Assembly (NCBI GenBank): GCA_017590115.1
Contig: JAGGNK010008737.1
Coordinates: forward strand, 1 to 64,000
Origin: Montifringilla adamsi
Lineage: Eukaryota > Chordata > Aves > Passeriformes > Passeridae
DNA length: 64,000 bases
Direction of reading: 5' to 3'
Position numbers and translations under genes: made by a program. Positions 1-10,376 of the stretch are shown here, one piece after another; positions within the stretch are counted from its first letter, which is position 1; each line of letters opens with the position of its first letter. The notes beneath the pieces were generated by a model, which saw only the letters and a program-made list of their open reading frames with translations, was not told the DNA's origin and made no database searches.

Positions 1-185
1 AAGCCCCAGCCCGTAAGCACTGGAGCTCGGATATGCCCGGACTTGTCCCAGCATGCCCAGCTGCGACCCACAGGTAGCCAAATAGTGTCTCTGGGGGGAA
101 AAGACCACAGGTGCTGCTATTTGGTTCAGCAGCAGGGACCAGACAAGCCAAGGCACGTCCCATTCAGTAATATTGGTAGAAACCA
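1..185 (-). repeat. Fragment of family L3 long LTR
   Basis: This stretch matches 33596-33760 (shared words include the run around tatttggttcagcagcaggg and caaggcacgtcccattcag), which lies inside the complete 2.16-kb LTR at 32763-34923. It is cut by the window edge on the left and stops where env-like sequence begins near 186. The minus strand is assigned from the inverted polyadenylation signal of the complete copy. No reading frame of interest was seen. Confidence 0.7.
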
Positions 186-480
186 ATAGCTGCTCAGGCA
201 TTAGAATTAATATCAAGTCAGCAAAGCCAAACAAAAACTGTAGTGTATCAGAATAGGTTGGCTTTGGACTATTTATCGGCTAAAGAAGGGGATGTTTGTG
301 GAAAGTTTAATATATCAGATTGTTTAAAATTGATGACTACAGAAAAGTCATTCTGGAAAAAGTAAAAGATATCAGAAAAAAGAATGTTGAAACCTAGCTG
401 GTGGAGTAATGTATTAGAGATGAGATGATAAAAGAAATTAAGATTTTTCCTTTTATGTGTTACAACTGTTATGAATAAAA
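186..480 (+). pseudogene. env: Retroviral env transmembrane-subunit fragment
   Basis: One open frame (195-363) reads as the ectodomain of a retroviral Env transmembrane subunit. It has the heptad-like QALELIS stretch, then LALDYLSAKEG, the position of the conserved immunosuppressive-type domain, followed by cysteines spaced CGKFNISDC. In gammaretrovirus-like viruses this part forms the fusion core and links to the surface subunit by the cysteine cluster. Here it is a scrap: surface subunit, fusion peptide and membrane anchor are not visible and stops follow after 363. It lies just upstream of an LTR (about 588-1902), so the two may be the 3' end of one provirus. It resembles the env of ERV-4 and ERV-8 more than that of ERV-1. 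Confidence 0.75.
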
Positions 481-587
481 AGTTATCTATTTTTGTTTAA
501 GGTTACAGAGCTAAAACCGGTTAGACCAATTGCTGTTAAATTAGCTTCATTGTTAAGAGTTCTTCTTTAATTGCCCGTCAATGGTTG

Positions 588-1902
588 GTGATTTAGCCAT
601 TGTCCTCCTGATGCTTGCCCGGGAGCAACACCTGGACACCTAATCGCAGGTCAGCCAGAGTTCCCACCTGCCCGGGAGACAATGGCCTAATCGCAGGTCA
701 GCCAGAGTTCCCACCTGCCCGGGAGACAATGGCCTAATCGCAGGTCAGCCAGAGTTCCCACCTGCCTGGGACGCAACGGCCTAATCGCAGGTCACTCATA
801 CCTCAGCCTGAGTTCCCACCTGCCCGGGACACAATGCCTGAATCGCAGGTCACTCACACCTCAGCCAGAGTTCCCACCTGCCCGGGACCCAATGGCTTAA
901 TTGCAGGTCACTCATACCACAGCCAGAGTTCCCAACTGCCCGGGACACAAAAGCTTAATCGCAGTTCAATTATTCCTCAGCCAGAGTTCCCACCTGCCCG
1001 GGAGACAACGGCCTAATCTCAGGTCACTTATACTTCAGCCAGGGTTCCCATCTGTTCGGGAAACAAAAGCCTAATCGCCGGTCAACCAGAGTTCCCACCT
1101 GCCTGGGACACAACGGCCTAATCGCAGGTCTCTTATACGTCAGCCAGAGTTCCCACCTGCCTGGGACACAACGGCCTAATCGCAGGTCACTTTTACCTCA
1201 GCCAGAGTTCCCACCTGCCCGGGACACAAAAGCTTAATCGCAGGTCACTCATACCTCAGCCAGATTTCCCACCTGCCCGGGAGACAACGGCCTTATCACA
1301 GGTCAGCCAGAGTTCCCACCGGCCCGGGAGACAACGGCCTAACCGCAGGTCACTTATACCGCAGCCAGAGTTCCCACCTGCCCGGGAAACTACGGCCTAA
1401 TCGCAGGTCAGCCAGAGTTCCCACCTGCCTGGGAGACAACGGCCTAATCGCAGGTCACTTATACAACAAGAGAACAATAAGGTACCTTTTACTTTCAAAC
1501 CAACTATTACAATTTTATGTGTTACTTGCCAGTCCCAGTGCTGTTGGATATCCCTCAATCCAGCTCTGCTGTCTAACCCCAGATGTTCTTGGGAATTTTA
1601 TCCCTCCAGAAAGATGTACCCGGACCATCCGTAACTCTTTGTTTTTATTGTCTCCTATTGTCCTAAATCCTAATTGTCCATATTTTTATTACTCTAATTA
1701 TACTGCTATTTTTATAACTATTTTATTGCTACTAAACTTGTAAAATTTTAAAAACAAGTGATTGTCATTTTTCACACTTTTATTGTCCTAACTTTGATTG
1801 TCCAAATTCTTATTGTCCTAATTTTTATTACTATTTTTATTACTATTTTATTACTATTAAACTTCTAAAATTTTAACACAAGTGAATGGCGTTTTTCACA
1901 AT
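588..1902 (+). mobile_element. Probable 3' LTR with expanded minisatellite
   Basis: The region follows an env fragment, starts near a TG at 588, carries a long tandem array (616-1464) where U3 would be, and ends in an AT-rich segment with an attaaa signal near 1855 and a terminal cacaatt about 1898-1905. This order fits a 3' LTR whose U3 has been swollen by tandem repeats. I saw no clear polypurine tract at the start, so the left boundary is uncertain. Alternatively the array and the AT-rich tail could be two separate repeats. Confidence 0.45.
616..1464 (+). repeat. Minisatellite, 47-bp and 58-bp units
   Basis: Fifteen full units begin with ttcccacctg at 661, 708, 755, 813, 871, 929, 987, 1045, 1092, 1150, 1208, 1266, 1313, 1371 and 1418, plus a partial unit at 616-660. 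Spacings are 47 or 58 bp. The long form differs from the short by an 11-bp block (like ctcatacctca) inserted between gcaggtca and gccagag. Units differ by a few substitutions, so the array is not brand new. It is GC-richer than its flanks and contains repeated cccggg (SmaI-type) sites. Confidence 0.95.
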
Positions 1903-1905
1903 TTC
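1641..1905 (+). repeat. Two tandem copies, about 125-bp unit
   Basis: An AT-rich unit with tattgtcctaa words, a run of ttattactattt, then actaaacttgtaaaatttt and a caagtgattg/ttttcacac tail occurs twice. The matching points 1732 and 1857 give a period of 125 bp. Each copy holds a possible polyadenylation-type signal (ctaaac/attaaa), so the 3' end of the LTR appears duplicated. Confidence 0.75.
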
Positions 1906-1929
1906 CCTCAAATGTTCTCATCCCCTCCT

Positions 1930-2146
1930 CTTGTCTGACTAGAAGCAAAACTCTGTGACTATGTTTGGATTTTCTTCTTGAGTATGTCATCACAGAGGTG
2001 TTACCAACCTCTCTTGTTGGCCCAGATTTGGCCAGCAGCATGTCCATCTTCAGAGCCATCAGGGATTGGGTCTGCTAGACATGGTGGAAGCTTCCAGCAG
2101 CTTCCCACAGGAGCCACCTCTGTGGCCCCCCTGCTACCAAAAACCA
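1930..2146 (-). mobile_element. Truncated family L2 LTR
   Basis: This is the inverted counterpart of 49550-49740. The plus strand ends in ctaccaaaaacca at 2146, the complement of the L2 start tggtttttggtagc, and the internal words around 2040 (gctgctggcca on the complement) match in order. Only the first ~200 bp of a ~1-kb LTR is present. It ends against the protease fragment that follows. Confidence 0.75.
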
Positions 2147-2149
2147 GGC

Positions 2150-2640
2150 TGTGCAAAACCAATACACCTCCCCATCACCCCTCACAACACTAAGCTGCAT
2201 TCCCAACTCATTCATCAAATTCCCTCCTAGCAAACCACAGTCACAACTAGGAGCAAACAGGAAGTCATTCATTTTAAACCCATCCCCCACATTCACCAGT
2301 AGAGTTTGAGTAAAATGCACCTGCTCATCTTTCTCGCTTATCAAAAGAAGATTTGGACCATTGTCCCCCCTTTGGCATAAAAATCAAATTAGACAGAGAT
2401 GCTCCCATGTCTACTGAAAAACACACTTCTTGGTCGAGACCCATTCTGCATGTTATCAAGTGCTCCAGTGTGGTGAGCCCACAGTACAATAGGAGATCCT
2501 GACACCCTTAACAATCCATTTCTAATGTTCTCTTTTTTTTTACAAATGGCACATTCATTCCTTCCATATCGCTGTCCTGGTGGCCGCCCCCTTACCTTTG
2601 GCCCTGGGGCTCCCTGCATTTTTTTTTCCTGTCGAGGGTT
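2150..2640 (-). pseudogene. gag-pro: Retroviral nucleocapsid-protease fragment
   Basis: On the minus strand, 2619-2540 translates to a basic Pro/Gly/Arg region followed by NECAICKK, the first half of a Cys-Cys-His-Cys zinc knuckle. The knuckle then goes out of frame. Downstream, 2344-2150 reads as the C-terminal half of a retroviral aspartic protease, with LLGGNLMNELG, comparable to LLGRDLLAKLD in ERV-1. The order nucleocapsid then protease is the normal one. The catalytic loop is lost in a frameshift. The fragment is bounded by an L2 LTR on the left and another LTR on the right (2690). It is probably gammaretrovirus-like from the single knuckle, but it is too short to assign to one of the proviruses here. 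Confidence 0.7.
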
Positions 2641-2689
2641 GTAAAAACTGTGCCATTATCCTTACCTTAATCTTTACTTCATCCTTTCT

Positions 2690-2945
2690 TGTCGCTATAG
2701 AGCGCGACACAGTATAATAAGAGACGACTCCAACAGAAGGGCGAAAAAGGGGTTTCTTGCATATACCTGAGGTTCCTTTCTAACCAATTCCTGCAAGGGC
2801 CCATTCTGCCACCTCTCCAGCCAGCTCCTGCTGTTTGTGGGCTCTCACCCTCCCACAGCTGCTGAACTTTCTGCAAAATCACTCACCTCCCCGGTGACCC
2901 AAACAAAATCCCTTCTTATATCAGGCCAGGCTTTGGTGACAGATT
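2690..2945 (-). mobile_element. LTR fragment, family of 63386
   Basis: The plus strand begins tgtcgctatag, exactly as at 63386, and both are followed by a gacaca/gacaac run, gactccaaca and a pyrimidine-rich tail. Both sit beside gammaretrovirus-like coding fragments on the same strand. The right boundary is approximate because family X begins at 2951. Confidence 0.6.
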
Positions 2946-2950
2946 GTATC

Positions 2951-3409
2951 TGAGAGGGAAGATGTGTACTAATGTCTTTACAAACAATTGGATGGGTGAA
3001 GGTATGGGTGTTAACGTCCTTGAAATTGGTCTTTATGTCTCTACTAACTTTGGGCAGCAGGTTTGTTGCAGAGGCCAGACAGCTTGGCTACTGAAACAGA
3101 CAAGTGGGTCTGCACAAGCCTGAAATTCTGAACTTTGGGGTAAGATTACAGGTTCAGGGGGAAGATATGGAGTAGGCAGTTCAGAAAGGCTGTACCTTCC
3201 TAGTACCTCAGCCAGTGGGAAAAGGAAGTGGGCAACATGTGGCCAGAAGTTTAGGATAAAAGGAGGCTGCGCCCTGAGAACCCTTGAGAGATAAAACCCT
3301 GCAGGTGTGTGCCCCAGTGGCCTCTCTCCTTCTATTCAAATAAAGTTGCAGGACTCCTCTGTCTCCTTTCTGGACACTGGCTTTTCATAGCATAATTTTC
3401 CATACAGTG
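2951..3409 (+). mobile_element. Family X LTR
   Basis: Starts tgagagggaagatgtgtac and matches the complement of 27143-27605 throughout, including the aactttggggtaa, ggctgtaccttcc and gttgcaggactcctctgtc words. Promoter and polyadenylation signals are in the expected order: ggataaaaggag near 3256, then aataaag near 3339. The 3' end (about 3409) is diverged. No TSD is evident. Confidence 0.8.
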
Positions 3410-3765
3410 CCTTTGACGGTCGCTTGGGCTGGAGCACGGCGGCTGTGCTCCACTTCTGCCGATGCTATGCCCCCAGTTTTGGACAGATAGCTGTGGAATT
3501 CACCCTCAAGGCAACTCAAAGACTGTTACTGCAGTTTCTCAGAGCCTAGAAAGAAAAAAAGCTAAAAAGGAAAGAAAAACATTTTCCTGAACAAAGATCA
3601 AGCAGTTGGCAATGCAAATATTATGCTGCAAAAAGTCGTGACAATCCTGGGCAGGAAGATTTTAAAATGCCCATAGTCACAACTTCCCCACACACAGAGG
3701 TCTCTGGCTGCAGGGTCTTAAAGATACAGCAACAATTTTTGGGAACACACTGATGTGGAATACAA
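3410..3765 (+). repeat. Repeat Y, copy lacking the LTR insertion
   Basis: Matches 26985-27142 followed directly by 27606-27800, for example the shared ccccagttttggacag, ttcaccctcaaggcaactca, cctgaacaaag and aacaatttttggg words. At 27 kb this repeat is split by a family X LTR; here the sequence runs through gctaaaaaggaaag without interruption. The nature of Y is not known to me; it may be part of a long LTR. Confidence 0.8.
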
Positions 3766-3959
3766 TATCATTATGAATCACCCTAGGACATTCCACCCCG
3801 TATTCCATATCATCTGATCAATGCCCAAATTAATATATTTCAACTATAAACCCATATATCCGTACATATATATATATATAACTATTTGCAAATACAATTA
3901 TTTTAGTGGTCACTGACCATCCCCCAGGATATGGACAGGGTTAATTGAGTTCATGACTT
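3766..3959. other. AT-rich segment with short LTR edge
   Basis: The plus strand at about 3770-3800 (atgaatcaccctaggaca then ttccacccc) resembles the L1 LTR edge and polypurine tract at 38540-38568, suggesting a tiny remnant of an ERVL 3' LTR junction on the minus strand. The rest is AT-rich with a short (TA)n run near 3868 and no gene-like feature. Confidence 0.4.
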
Positions 3960-3968
3960 ATATGACTT

Positions 3969-4100
3969 GAGGGTCGTAGAGGTCTGGAGTGGGGCTTTCT
4001 CCATCACTGAGTGCCTATTTGAGGGAACACTGAACAGGTGTGTTGCTTGTGCTTGAGGGCCACACAGGACTGGAGTGGGGCTTCCTCCGTCACTTGAGTA
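3969..4100 (+). repeat. Tandem ~86-bp unit in CR1 5' region
   Basis: The words gagggtcgtagaggtctggag and gagggccacacaggactggag begin near 3969 and 4055, each followed by tggggctt(t/c)ctcc(a/g)tcact. This gives about one and a half units of a GC-rich direct repeat immediately upstream of ORF1, where CR1 elements keep their internal promoter. Confidence 0.65.
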
Positions 4101-4312
4101 GTGGGCTGATTAAAAGAGGTGTCTAGGGAGTGTGACGACCTGGAGCATGGCAAACAGGGGTGGGAAAACAGGGGTGTGGCACGGCACTTTGAGAGGCAGT
4201 TTGCACAGGAAGGGCAAGCAGGCAGGGTTGCAGGGTTTCTTGCTAGTAAGGTTTACTGTGTGTTGTTCACTGTGTTTCTGTTGGTTGGTAGGTTTTAACA
4301 TTTCTGGTAGTA

Positions 4313-5703
4313 ATGGTTTGTATGCGATCAAAAACTGTAGTTAGTACGAGTGTATGTAATCAGATAGAATCCTCCAAAAAGGATGCGTCTGTCCAGACCT
4401 ATTCCTGTGCAGTGTTTGAGCTTATCAGTGGTACCGGGGGTAATGCAGAAGAAGCCTGCCTGCAGTGTGAACAGGTGAATGATCTCCTTTCACTGGTGGC
4501 CAATCTTAGAGAGGCAGTTGAAAGACTAAGGAGTATCAGAAAAGTGAAAAGGAAATAGATTGGTGGAGTTCAACCCTTCCATCCAAGGGTCAGAGGACTC
4601 CCATGTCTCTCACTCTCAGACAATAGAAGGACACCTGGTAGATGAAGGGGAGTGGAAGTGGGTACCTACTCATGGAGGTAATAATAAAAATTCCTCCCGA
4701 CCCCCACTCCCAAGCCAGGTGCCACTTCAGAATAGATATGAACCCCTGGATGTAGAGAGTCAACCAGATTATTTAGAAGAAAATTATCTGCCCAGTGAGC
4801 CTCCCAATTATGATTCATCTGTGAGAAGGATTACTACCTCTAACATCAAAAAGGAAAGAAGGGTAAATGTGGTGGGTGATTCCTTTCTGAGGGGAACAGA
4901 GGGCCCCATATGTTGATCGGACCCAACCAAAGAGAGGTCTGCTGCCTCCCTGGGGCCCAGGTACATGATATCACTGAGACACTTCCTGGGTTGATTTAAC
5001 CCTCTGATTATTACCCACTGCTGATACTCCAGGCTGCCAGTGATGAGATTGAAAACAGGAGTGTCAGGAAAATTAAAAGGGACTTTAGGACACTGGGACA
5101 AGTAGTTGATAGGAGAGGGGTACAGGTAGTCTTTTCCTCAGTCCCTTTGGTGGCTGAGAAAAATGGTGAAAAGAATAGGAGAGCTCACATTATCAATAAG
5201 TGGCTCAAGGGTTGGTGACATCGGCAGAATTTTGGATTCTTTGATCATGGGGTAATATCACCGAGGGGGTATTGGGGACAGACAAAGGTGATACAGAGAC
5301 TCCATCATCAGAAGGCATGAAAAAGCACTTTGTTATTAGAAATCTACAGTTCTTATAGAAACAATGGTGGACCTAAGACCTGATTGGCCTTTAGGAGTCT
5401 TCTCTCACACTATTGGTGAACTATGAATAGCACACTCTGGAGAATCATATCTATAAACAACAGAGAAAGAGAGATAATAATTGCTTTAATTCTTTCTCTG
5501 AGCTTTCTCACAGCTTCTCACAGCTTCCCAGGAAAATCCTGGGACAGCTATGTCTCTGTTCAGAGGATATGTGATTACCACAGGGTAACTTTGACATCAC
5601 CTGGCCTACAGGAACTAGATGGGCTCCATCTCTCTGTTAAGGGTAGAAGGTTTTTAACTTGTGAACTGGCAGAACTTGTTGAGAGGGCTTTAAACTTGGT
5701 TTG
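4313..5703 (+). pseudogene. CR1 ORF1 protein (RNA-binding/esterase type), broken
   Basis: Encodes the degraded ORF1 protein of CR1, thought to bind element RNA. The N-terminal part (4313-4558) has the coiled segment LLSLVANLREAVERLRSIR. The next part (4560-4916, shifted frame) has a Pro/Arg-rich linker and then VVGDSFLRGTEG, which fits the GDSL-type block of the esterase-like domain known in CR1 ORF1. The C-terminal end (about 5590-5703) reads LDGLHLSVKGRRFLTCELAE, resembling the closing His block of that domain. A stop at 4556, a frameshift near 4560, a stop at 4914 and further stops to 5420 break the frame. It ends next to ORF2, as expected for CR1. Confidence 0.8.
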
Positions 5704-8430
5704 AAGGGGGAAAGGGATGCAGTTTGGCTGTCTGGAAGCAGGCCCAAGGGTGGTAAGCCTGAGATAGGAGTGAAATCAGCAGCCCAGCTGAGGTGCATGT
5801 ATACTAATGTGCGCAGCATGGGTAAAAATCAAGAAGAGCTGGAGGCCGTGGTGCAGCAGCAGAGCTATGATGTAATTACCATCACAGAATCATGGTGGGA
5901 TGACTCACATGGCTGGAGTGCTGCACTGGATGGCTACAAGCTCTTCAGGAGAGACAGGAAAGGGAGAAGAGGTGGAGGGGTGGCCCTTTATATTAGGGAG
6001 GCTTTGGATGCCATAGGTATTGAAACTAATGATGACCAAGTTGAATGACTATGGGTAAGAATTAGGAGGAGGGCCAATAAGGCTGACATCCTACTGGGAG
6101 TCTGTTATCCACCCAACCAGGAAGAAGAGGTGGACAATTCATTCTATAAGCAGCTAGAGAATGTTTATGGATCATAAGCCCTTGTTCTTGTTGGCGATTT
6201 CAACCTGCCGGACATTTGCTGGAAACTGAATACAGATGAAAAAAGGCAGTCCAGAAAATTTTTAGAGTTTGTGGAGGACAACTTTTGTCTCAGCTGGTGT
6301 GTGAGCCCACCAGGGAAGGGACTATGTTAGATCTGTTATTTGCAAATAGAGATGGGTTGGTGGGAGATGTGGTGGTTGGAGGTCGCTTGGGGCATAGTGA
6401 TCATAAAATGATAAAATTCTCAATATTTGGTGAAGTCAAGAGGAACATGAATAAGACTTTTACATTGGACTTTTGGAGGGCAGACTTTGGCCTATTCAGG
6501 AGACTTAGTCAGAGAGTTCCTTGGGAAGCAGTCATTAAAAAAAAAGGAGTCCAGGAAAAGTGGGCATGCTTCAAAATAGAGATCTTGAGGGCACAGGAAC
6601 AGACTGTCCCTGTGTGCCGAAAGATGAGTCAATGAGGCAAACGTCTAGCCTGGATGGGCAAGGAGGTTTTGGAGGAACTCAGGAATAAAAAAAAGATGTT
6701 TTATCTTTGGAAGGAGGGTCACGTCTCTCAGGAAGTATTTAAGAAGGCTGCTAGAGTATGTAGAAAAAGAATTAGGGAGGCTAAAGCTCAGTTTGAACTT
6801 AGAATGGTGACTTTTGTAAATGATAACAAATTTTTTTTAAAATATATTAATGGTAAAAGGAAGAGTAAAACCAAACTTTGTTCTTTATTAGATGCAGAAG
6901 GGAACTTAGTAACTGCAAATGAGGAGAAGGCAGAGGTGCTTAATGCCTTCTTTGTCTCAGTTTTTAGTGGGAAGACTTGCCTTCAGGATAACTGTCCTCT
7001 TTGGTTGGTAGATGATATCAGGGAGCAGAATGGTTCCCCCATTATCCAAGAGGAGGTAGTCAGAGAACTGCTGAGATGCTTGGATATTCATAAATCCATT
7101 GGACCAGATGGGATCCATCCCAAGATGATGAAGGAGCTGGCAGATGAGCTTGAGAAGCCGCTCTCGGTCATTTTTCAGCAGTCCTGGCTCACTGGTGAGG
7201 TTCCAGATGACTGGAAGCTGGCCTGTGTGACACCCATTCATAAAAAGGGTGGGAAGGAGGATCCTGGCAATTATAGGCCGGTTAGCCTGATCTCTGTACC
7301 ACGTAAGGTTATGGAACAGTTTATATTGAGTGTCATCACACAGAACGTACAGGATGGCCAGGATATCAGACCCAGCCAGCATGGGTTTAGGAGAGGGAGG
7401 TTGTGTTTGACCAACCTGATCTTTTATGACCAAGTGACCCACCTGGTGGATGCAGGAAAGGCTATTGATGTTGTGTACCTGGACTTCAGCAAGGCCTTTG
7501 ACACTGTCTCCCACAGCATACTCTTAGAAGAGCTGGCAGCCCATGGCTTGGACAGGTGCACTCTTTGCTGGATTAAGAACTGGCTGGATGGCCGGGCCCA
7601 GAAAGTGGTGGTGAATGGTGCTGCATCCAGCTGGCGGCCAGTCACCAGTGGTGTCCCTCAGGGGTCTGTGTTGGGACCGGTTCTGTTTAATATCTTCATT
7701 GATGACATGGATGAGGGGATTGAGTCTTTCATTAGTAAGTTTGCGGATGACACTAAGCTAGGATTGTGTGCCGATCTGTTGGAGGGTAGGAGGGCTCTGC
7801 AGAGAGACTTGGAAAGGTTGAATGCATGGGCAGTGTCTAACAGGATGAAGTTTAATAAATCCAAGTTCTGAGTCCTGCATTTTGTCTACAATAACCCCCT
7901 GCAACATTATAGGCTGGGGATGGTGCGGCTGGACAGTGCCCAGGCGGAAAGGGACCTGGGGGTACTGGTCAACAGCCAGCTGAATGTGAGCCAGCAGTGT
8001 GCCCTGGTGGCCAAGAAGGCCAATGGCATCCTGGCCTGTATCAGGAATAGTGTGGCCAGCAGGACCAGGAGGTCATCCTTCCCCTGTCCTTGGCACTGGT
8101 GAGGCTGCACCTTGCATACTGTGTCCAGTTCTGGGGGCCTCAGTTTAGGAAGGATGTTGAGATGCTTGAGCGCATCCAGAGGACGGCAACAAGGCTGGTG
8201 AGGGGCTTGGAACACAAGCCCTATGAGGAACGACTGAGGGAGCTGGGGTTGTTTAGCCTGGAGAAAAGGAGACTCAGAGGTGACATTATCACTCTCTACA
8301 ACTTCCTCAAAGGTGGTTGTAGTCAGGTGGGGGTCGGTCTCTTCCACCGGACAGCAACTGACAGAACAAGAGGACACAGTCTCAAGCTGCATCAAGGGAA
8401 ATATAGGTTGGATATTAGGAAAAAGTTTTT
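5701..8430 (+). pseudogene. CR1 ORF2, endonuclease-reverse transcriptase (copy A), broken
   Basis: Encodes the enzyme that nicks target DNA and copies CR1 RNA. The apurinic-type endonuclease is at 5785-6420: YTNVRSMGKNQEEL, the catalytic-Glu block ITESWW, VGDFNLPD and GHSDH. Reverse transcriptase follows at 6900-7860: [40 protein letters not shown] and the catalytic FADDTKL near 7740. A C-terminal segment (7920-8430) ends in the usual CR1 tail with [12 protein letters not shown] and [11 protein letters not shown]. Stops at 6046, 6176, 6633 and 7869 and frameshifts near 6285 and 8090 make it nonfunctional, though the 405-codon stretch 6654-7871 stays open. Confidence 0.93.
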
Positions 8431-8485
8431 TACAGTGTTAAGAGTTTTTTGCAGGACAATGGACATATGTAACATATGCACAATC

Positions 8486-8819
8486 TGATAGTAAAAAGAT
8501 TTTAAAATCATAGAAAATTCAGGGAGTTAGAAAGAAAGCTAGGCTTAGTAGGCCCTGGGAAAATGTTAAAAATAGGCCCTGGGAAATGTTAGGCCTTGTG
8601 TTTGCCAGATCATGTGAAACTGCACTTGTGTAATCAGTATATGATTGTTAGATGTGATGATTATTTAGTAATTAGATGTAATTATTGTTTAGTCATAAGA
8701 AGAATCATGAGAAACTATGTTAGGGGTTTGAGGGGGATCACGAGAAATCCATGCTTGGATGAAATCAATGTATACAATAGAACAATGTAAGTTTAATAAT
8801 TAATATGTAAGTTATATAA
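8486..8819 (+). mobile_element. Truncated copy of ERV-1 5' LTR
   Basis: Begins tgatagtaaaaagatttt and matches 12726-13059 essentially base for base, then stops abruptly at the duplication breakpoint. It therefore lacks the TATA/polyadenylation part of the LTR. It exists because the tandem duplication ended inside the LTR, not because of an independent insertion. Confidence 0.95.
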
Positions 8820-10376
8820 TCCTCAGTCCCTTTGGTGGCTGAGAAAAATGGTGAAAAGAATAGGAGAGCTCACATTATCAATAAGTGGCTCAAGGGTTGG
8901 TGACATCGGCAGAATTTTGGATTCTTTGATCATGGGGTAATATCACCGAGGGGGTATTGGGGACAGACAAAGGTGATACAGAGACTCCATCATCAGAAGG
9001 CATGAAAAAGCACTTTGTTATTAGAAATCTACAGTTCTTATAGAAACAATGGTGGACCTAAGACCTGATTGGCCTTTAGGAGTCTTCTCTCACACTATTG
9101 GTGAACTATGAATAGCACACTCTGGAGAATCATATCTATAAACAACAGAGAAAGAGAGATAATAATTGCTTTAATTCTTTCTCTGAGCTTTCTCACAGCT
9201 TCTCACAGCTTCCCAGGAAAATCCTGGGACAGCTATGTCTCTGTTCAGAGGATATGTGATTACCACAGGGTAACTTTGACATCACCTGGCCTACAGGAAC
9301 TAGATGGGCTCCATCTCTCTGTTAAGGGTAGAAGGTTTTTAACTTGTGAACTGGCAGAACTTGTTGAGAGGGCTTTAAACTTGGTTTGAAGGGGGAAAGG
9401 GATGCAGTTTGGCTGTCTGGAAGCAGGCCCAAGGGTGGTAAGCCTGAGATAGGAGTGAAATCAGCAGCCCAGCTGAGGTGCATGTATACTAATGTGCGCA
9501 GCATGGGTAAAAATCAAGAAGAGCTGGAGGCCGTGGTGCAGCAGCAGAGCTATGATGTAATTACTATCACAGAATCATGGTGGGATGACTCACATGGCTG
9601 GAGTGCTGCACTGGATGGCTACAAGCTCTTCAGGAGAGACAGGAAAGGGAGAAGAGGTGGAGGGGTGGCCCTTTATATTAGGGAGGCTTTGGATGCCATA
9701 GGTATTGAAACTAATGATGACCAAGTTGAATGACTATGGGTAAGAATTAGGAGGAGGGCCAATAAGGCTGACATCCTACTGGGAGTCTGTTATCCACCCA
9801 ACCAGGAAGAAGAGGTGGACAATTCATTCTATAAGCAGCTAGAGAATGTTTATGGATCATAAGCCCTTGTTCTTGTTGGCGATTTCAACCTGCCGGACAT
9901 TTGCTGGAAACTGAATACAGATGAAAAAAGGCAGTCCAGAAAATTTTTAGAGTTTGTGGAGGACAACTTTTGTCTCAGCTGGTGTGTGAGCCCACCAGGG
10001 AAGGGACTATGTTAGATCTGTTATTTGCAAATAGAGATGGGTTGGTGGGAGATGTGGTGGTTGGAGGTCGCTTGGGGCATAGTGATCATAAAATGATAAA
10101 ATTCTCAATATTTGGTGAAGTCAAGAGGAACATGAATAAGACTTTTACATTGGACTTTTGGAGGGCAGACTTTGGCCTATTCAGGAGACTTAGTCAGAGA
10201 GTTCCTTGGGAAGCAGTCATTAAAAAAAAAGGAGTCCAGGAAAAGTGGGCATGCTTCAAAATAGAGATCTTGAGGGCACAGGAACAGACTGTCCCTGTGT
10301 GCCGAAAGATGAGTCAATGAGGCAAACGTCTAGCCTGGATGGGCAAGGAGGTTTTGGAGGAACTCAGGAATAAAAA

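Larger units (their letters stand above)
3960..8440 (+). mobile_element. CR1 LINE, near full length (copy A)
   Basis: A non-LTR retrotransposon with a G-rich 5' region, ORF1 (4313-5703) and ORF2 (5701-8430). CR1 elements copy themselves by target-primed reverse transcription, usually leaving 5'-truncated copies; one that keeps the 5' region is uncommon. The 3' end is missing: the sequence stops shortly after the end of ORF2 (about 8440), without the CR1 3' terminal repeat, and is followed by about 45 bp of unplaced sequence and then an LTR start at 8486. ORFs carry several stops and frameshifts, so the copy is dead. From 5135 onward it is also present as a tandem duplicate. Confidence 0.9.
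5135..8819 (+). repeat. Tandem duplication, first copy (3685 bp)
   Basis: From cctcagtccc at 5136 onward, the sequence recurs at 8821 with constant offset 3685. The unit joins the last 3.3 kb of the CR1 to 46 bp of unplaced sequence and the first 334 bp of the ERV-1 LTR. The junction with copy B reads atataa then tcctcag, with at most one base of overlap. The two copies are nearly identical (I noticed a single C/T difference in the first 1.5 kb, at 5876 versus 9561), so the duplication is recent. Confidence 0.95.

Noticed and set aside
616..1464. CRISPR array or satellite centromere repeat
   Set aside because: Units are joined directly without unique spacers, and the array is short and flanked by env and LTR-like sequence. 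It is a minisatellite.
6957..7514. Minus-strand frame of 185 codons over CR1 ORF2 (and its duplicate at 10639)
   Set aside because: It is the antisense shadow of the RT coding region; the sense frame carries all RT motifs.
8486..8819. Independent solo LTR insertion after the CR1
   Set aside because: Its edges match the duplication breakpoints and not LTR ends; the right end is cut inside the LTR.
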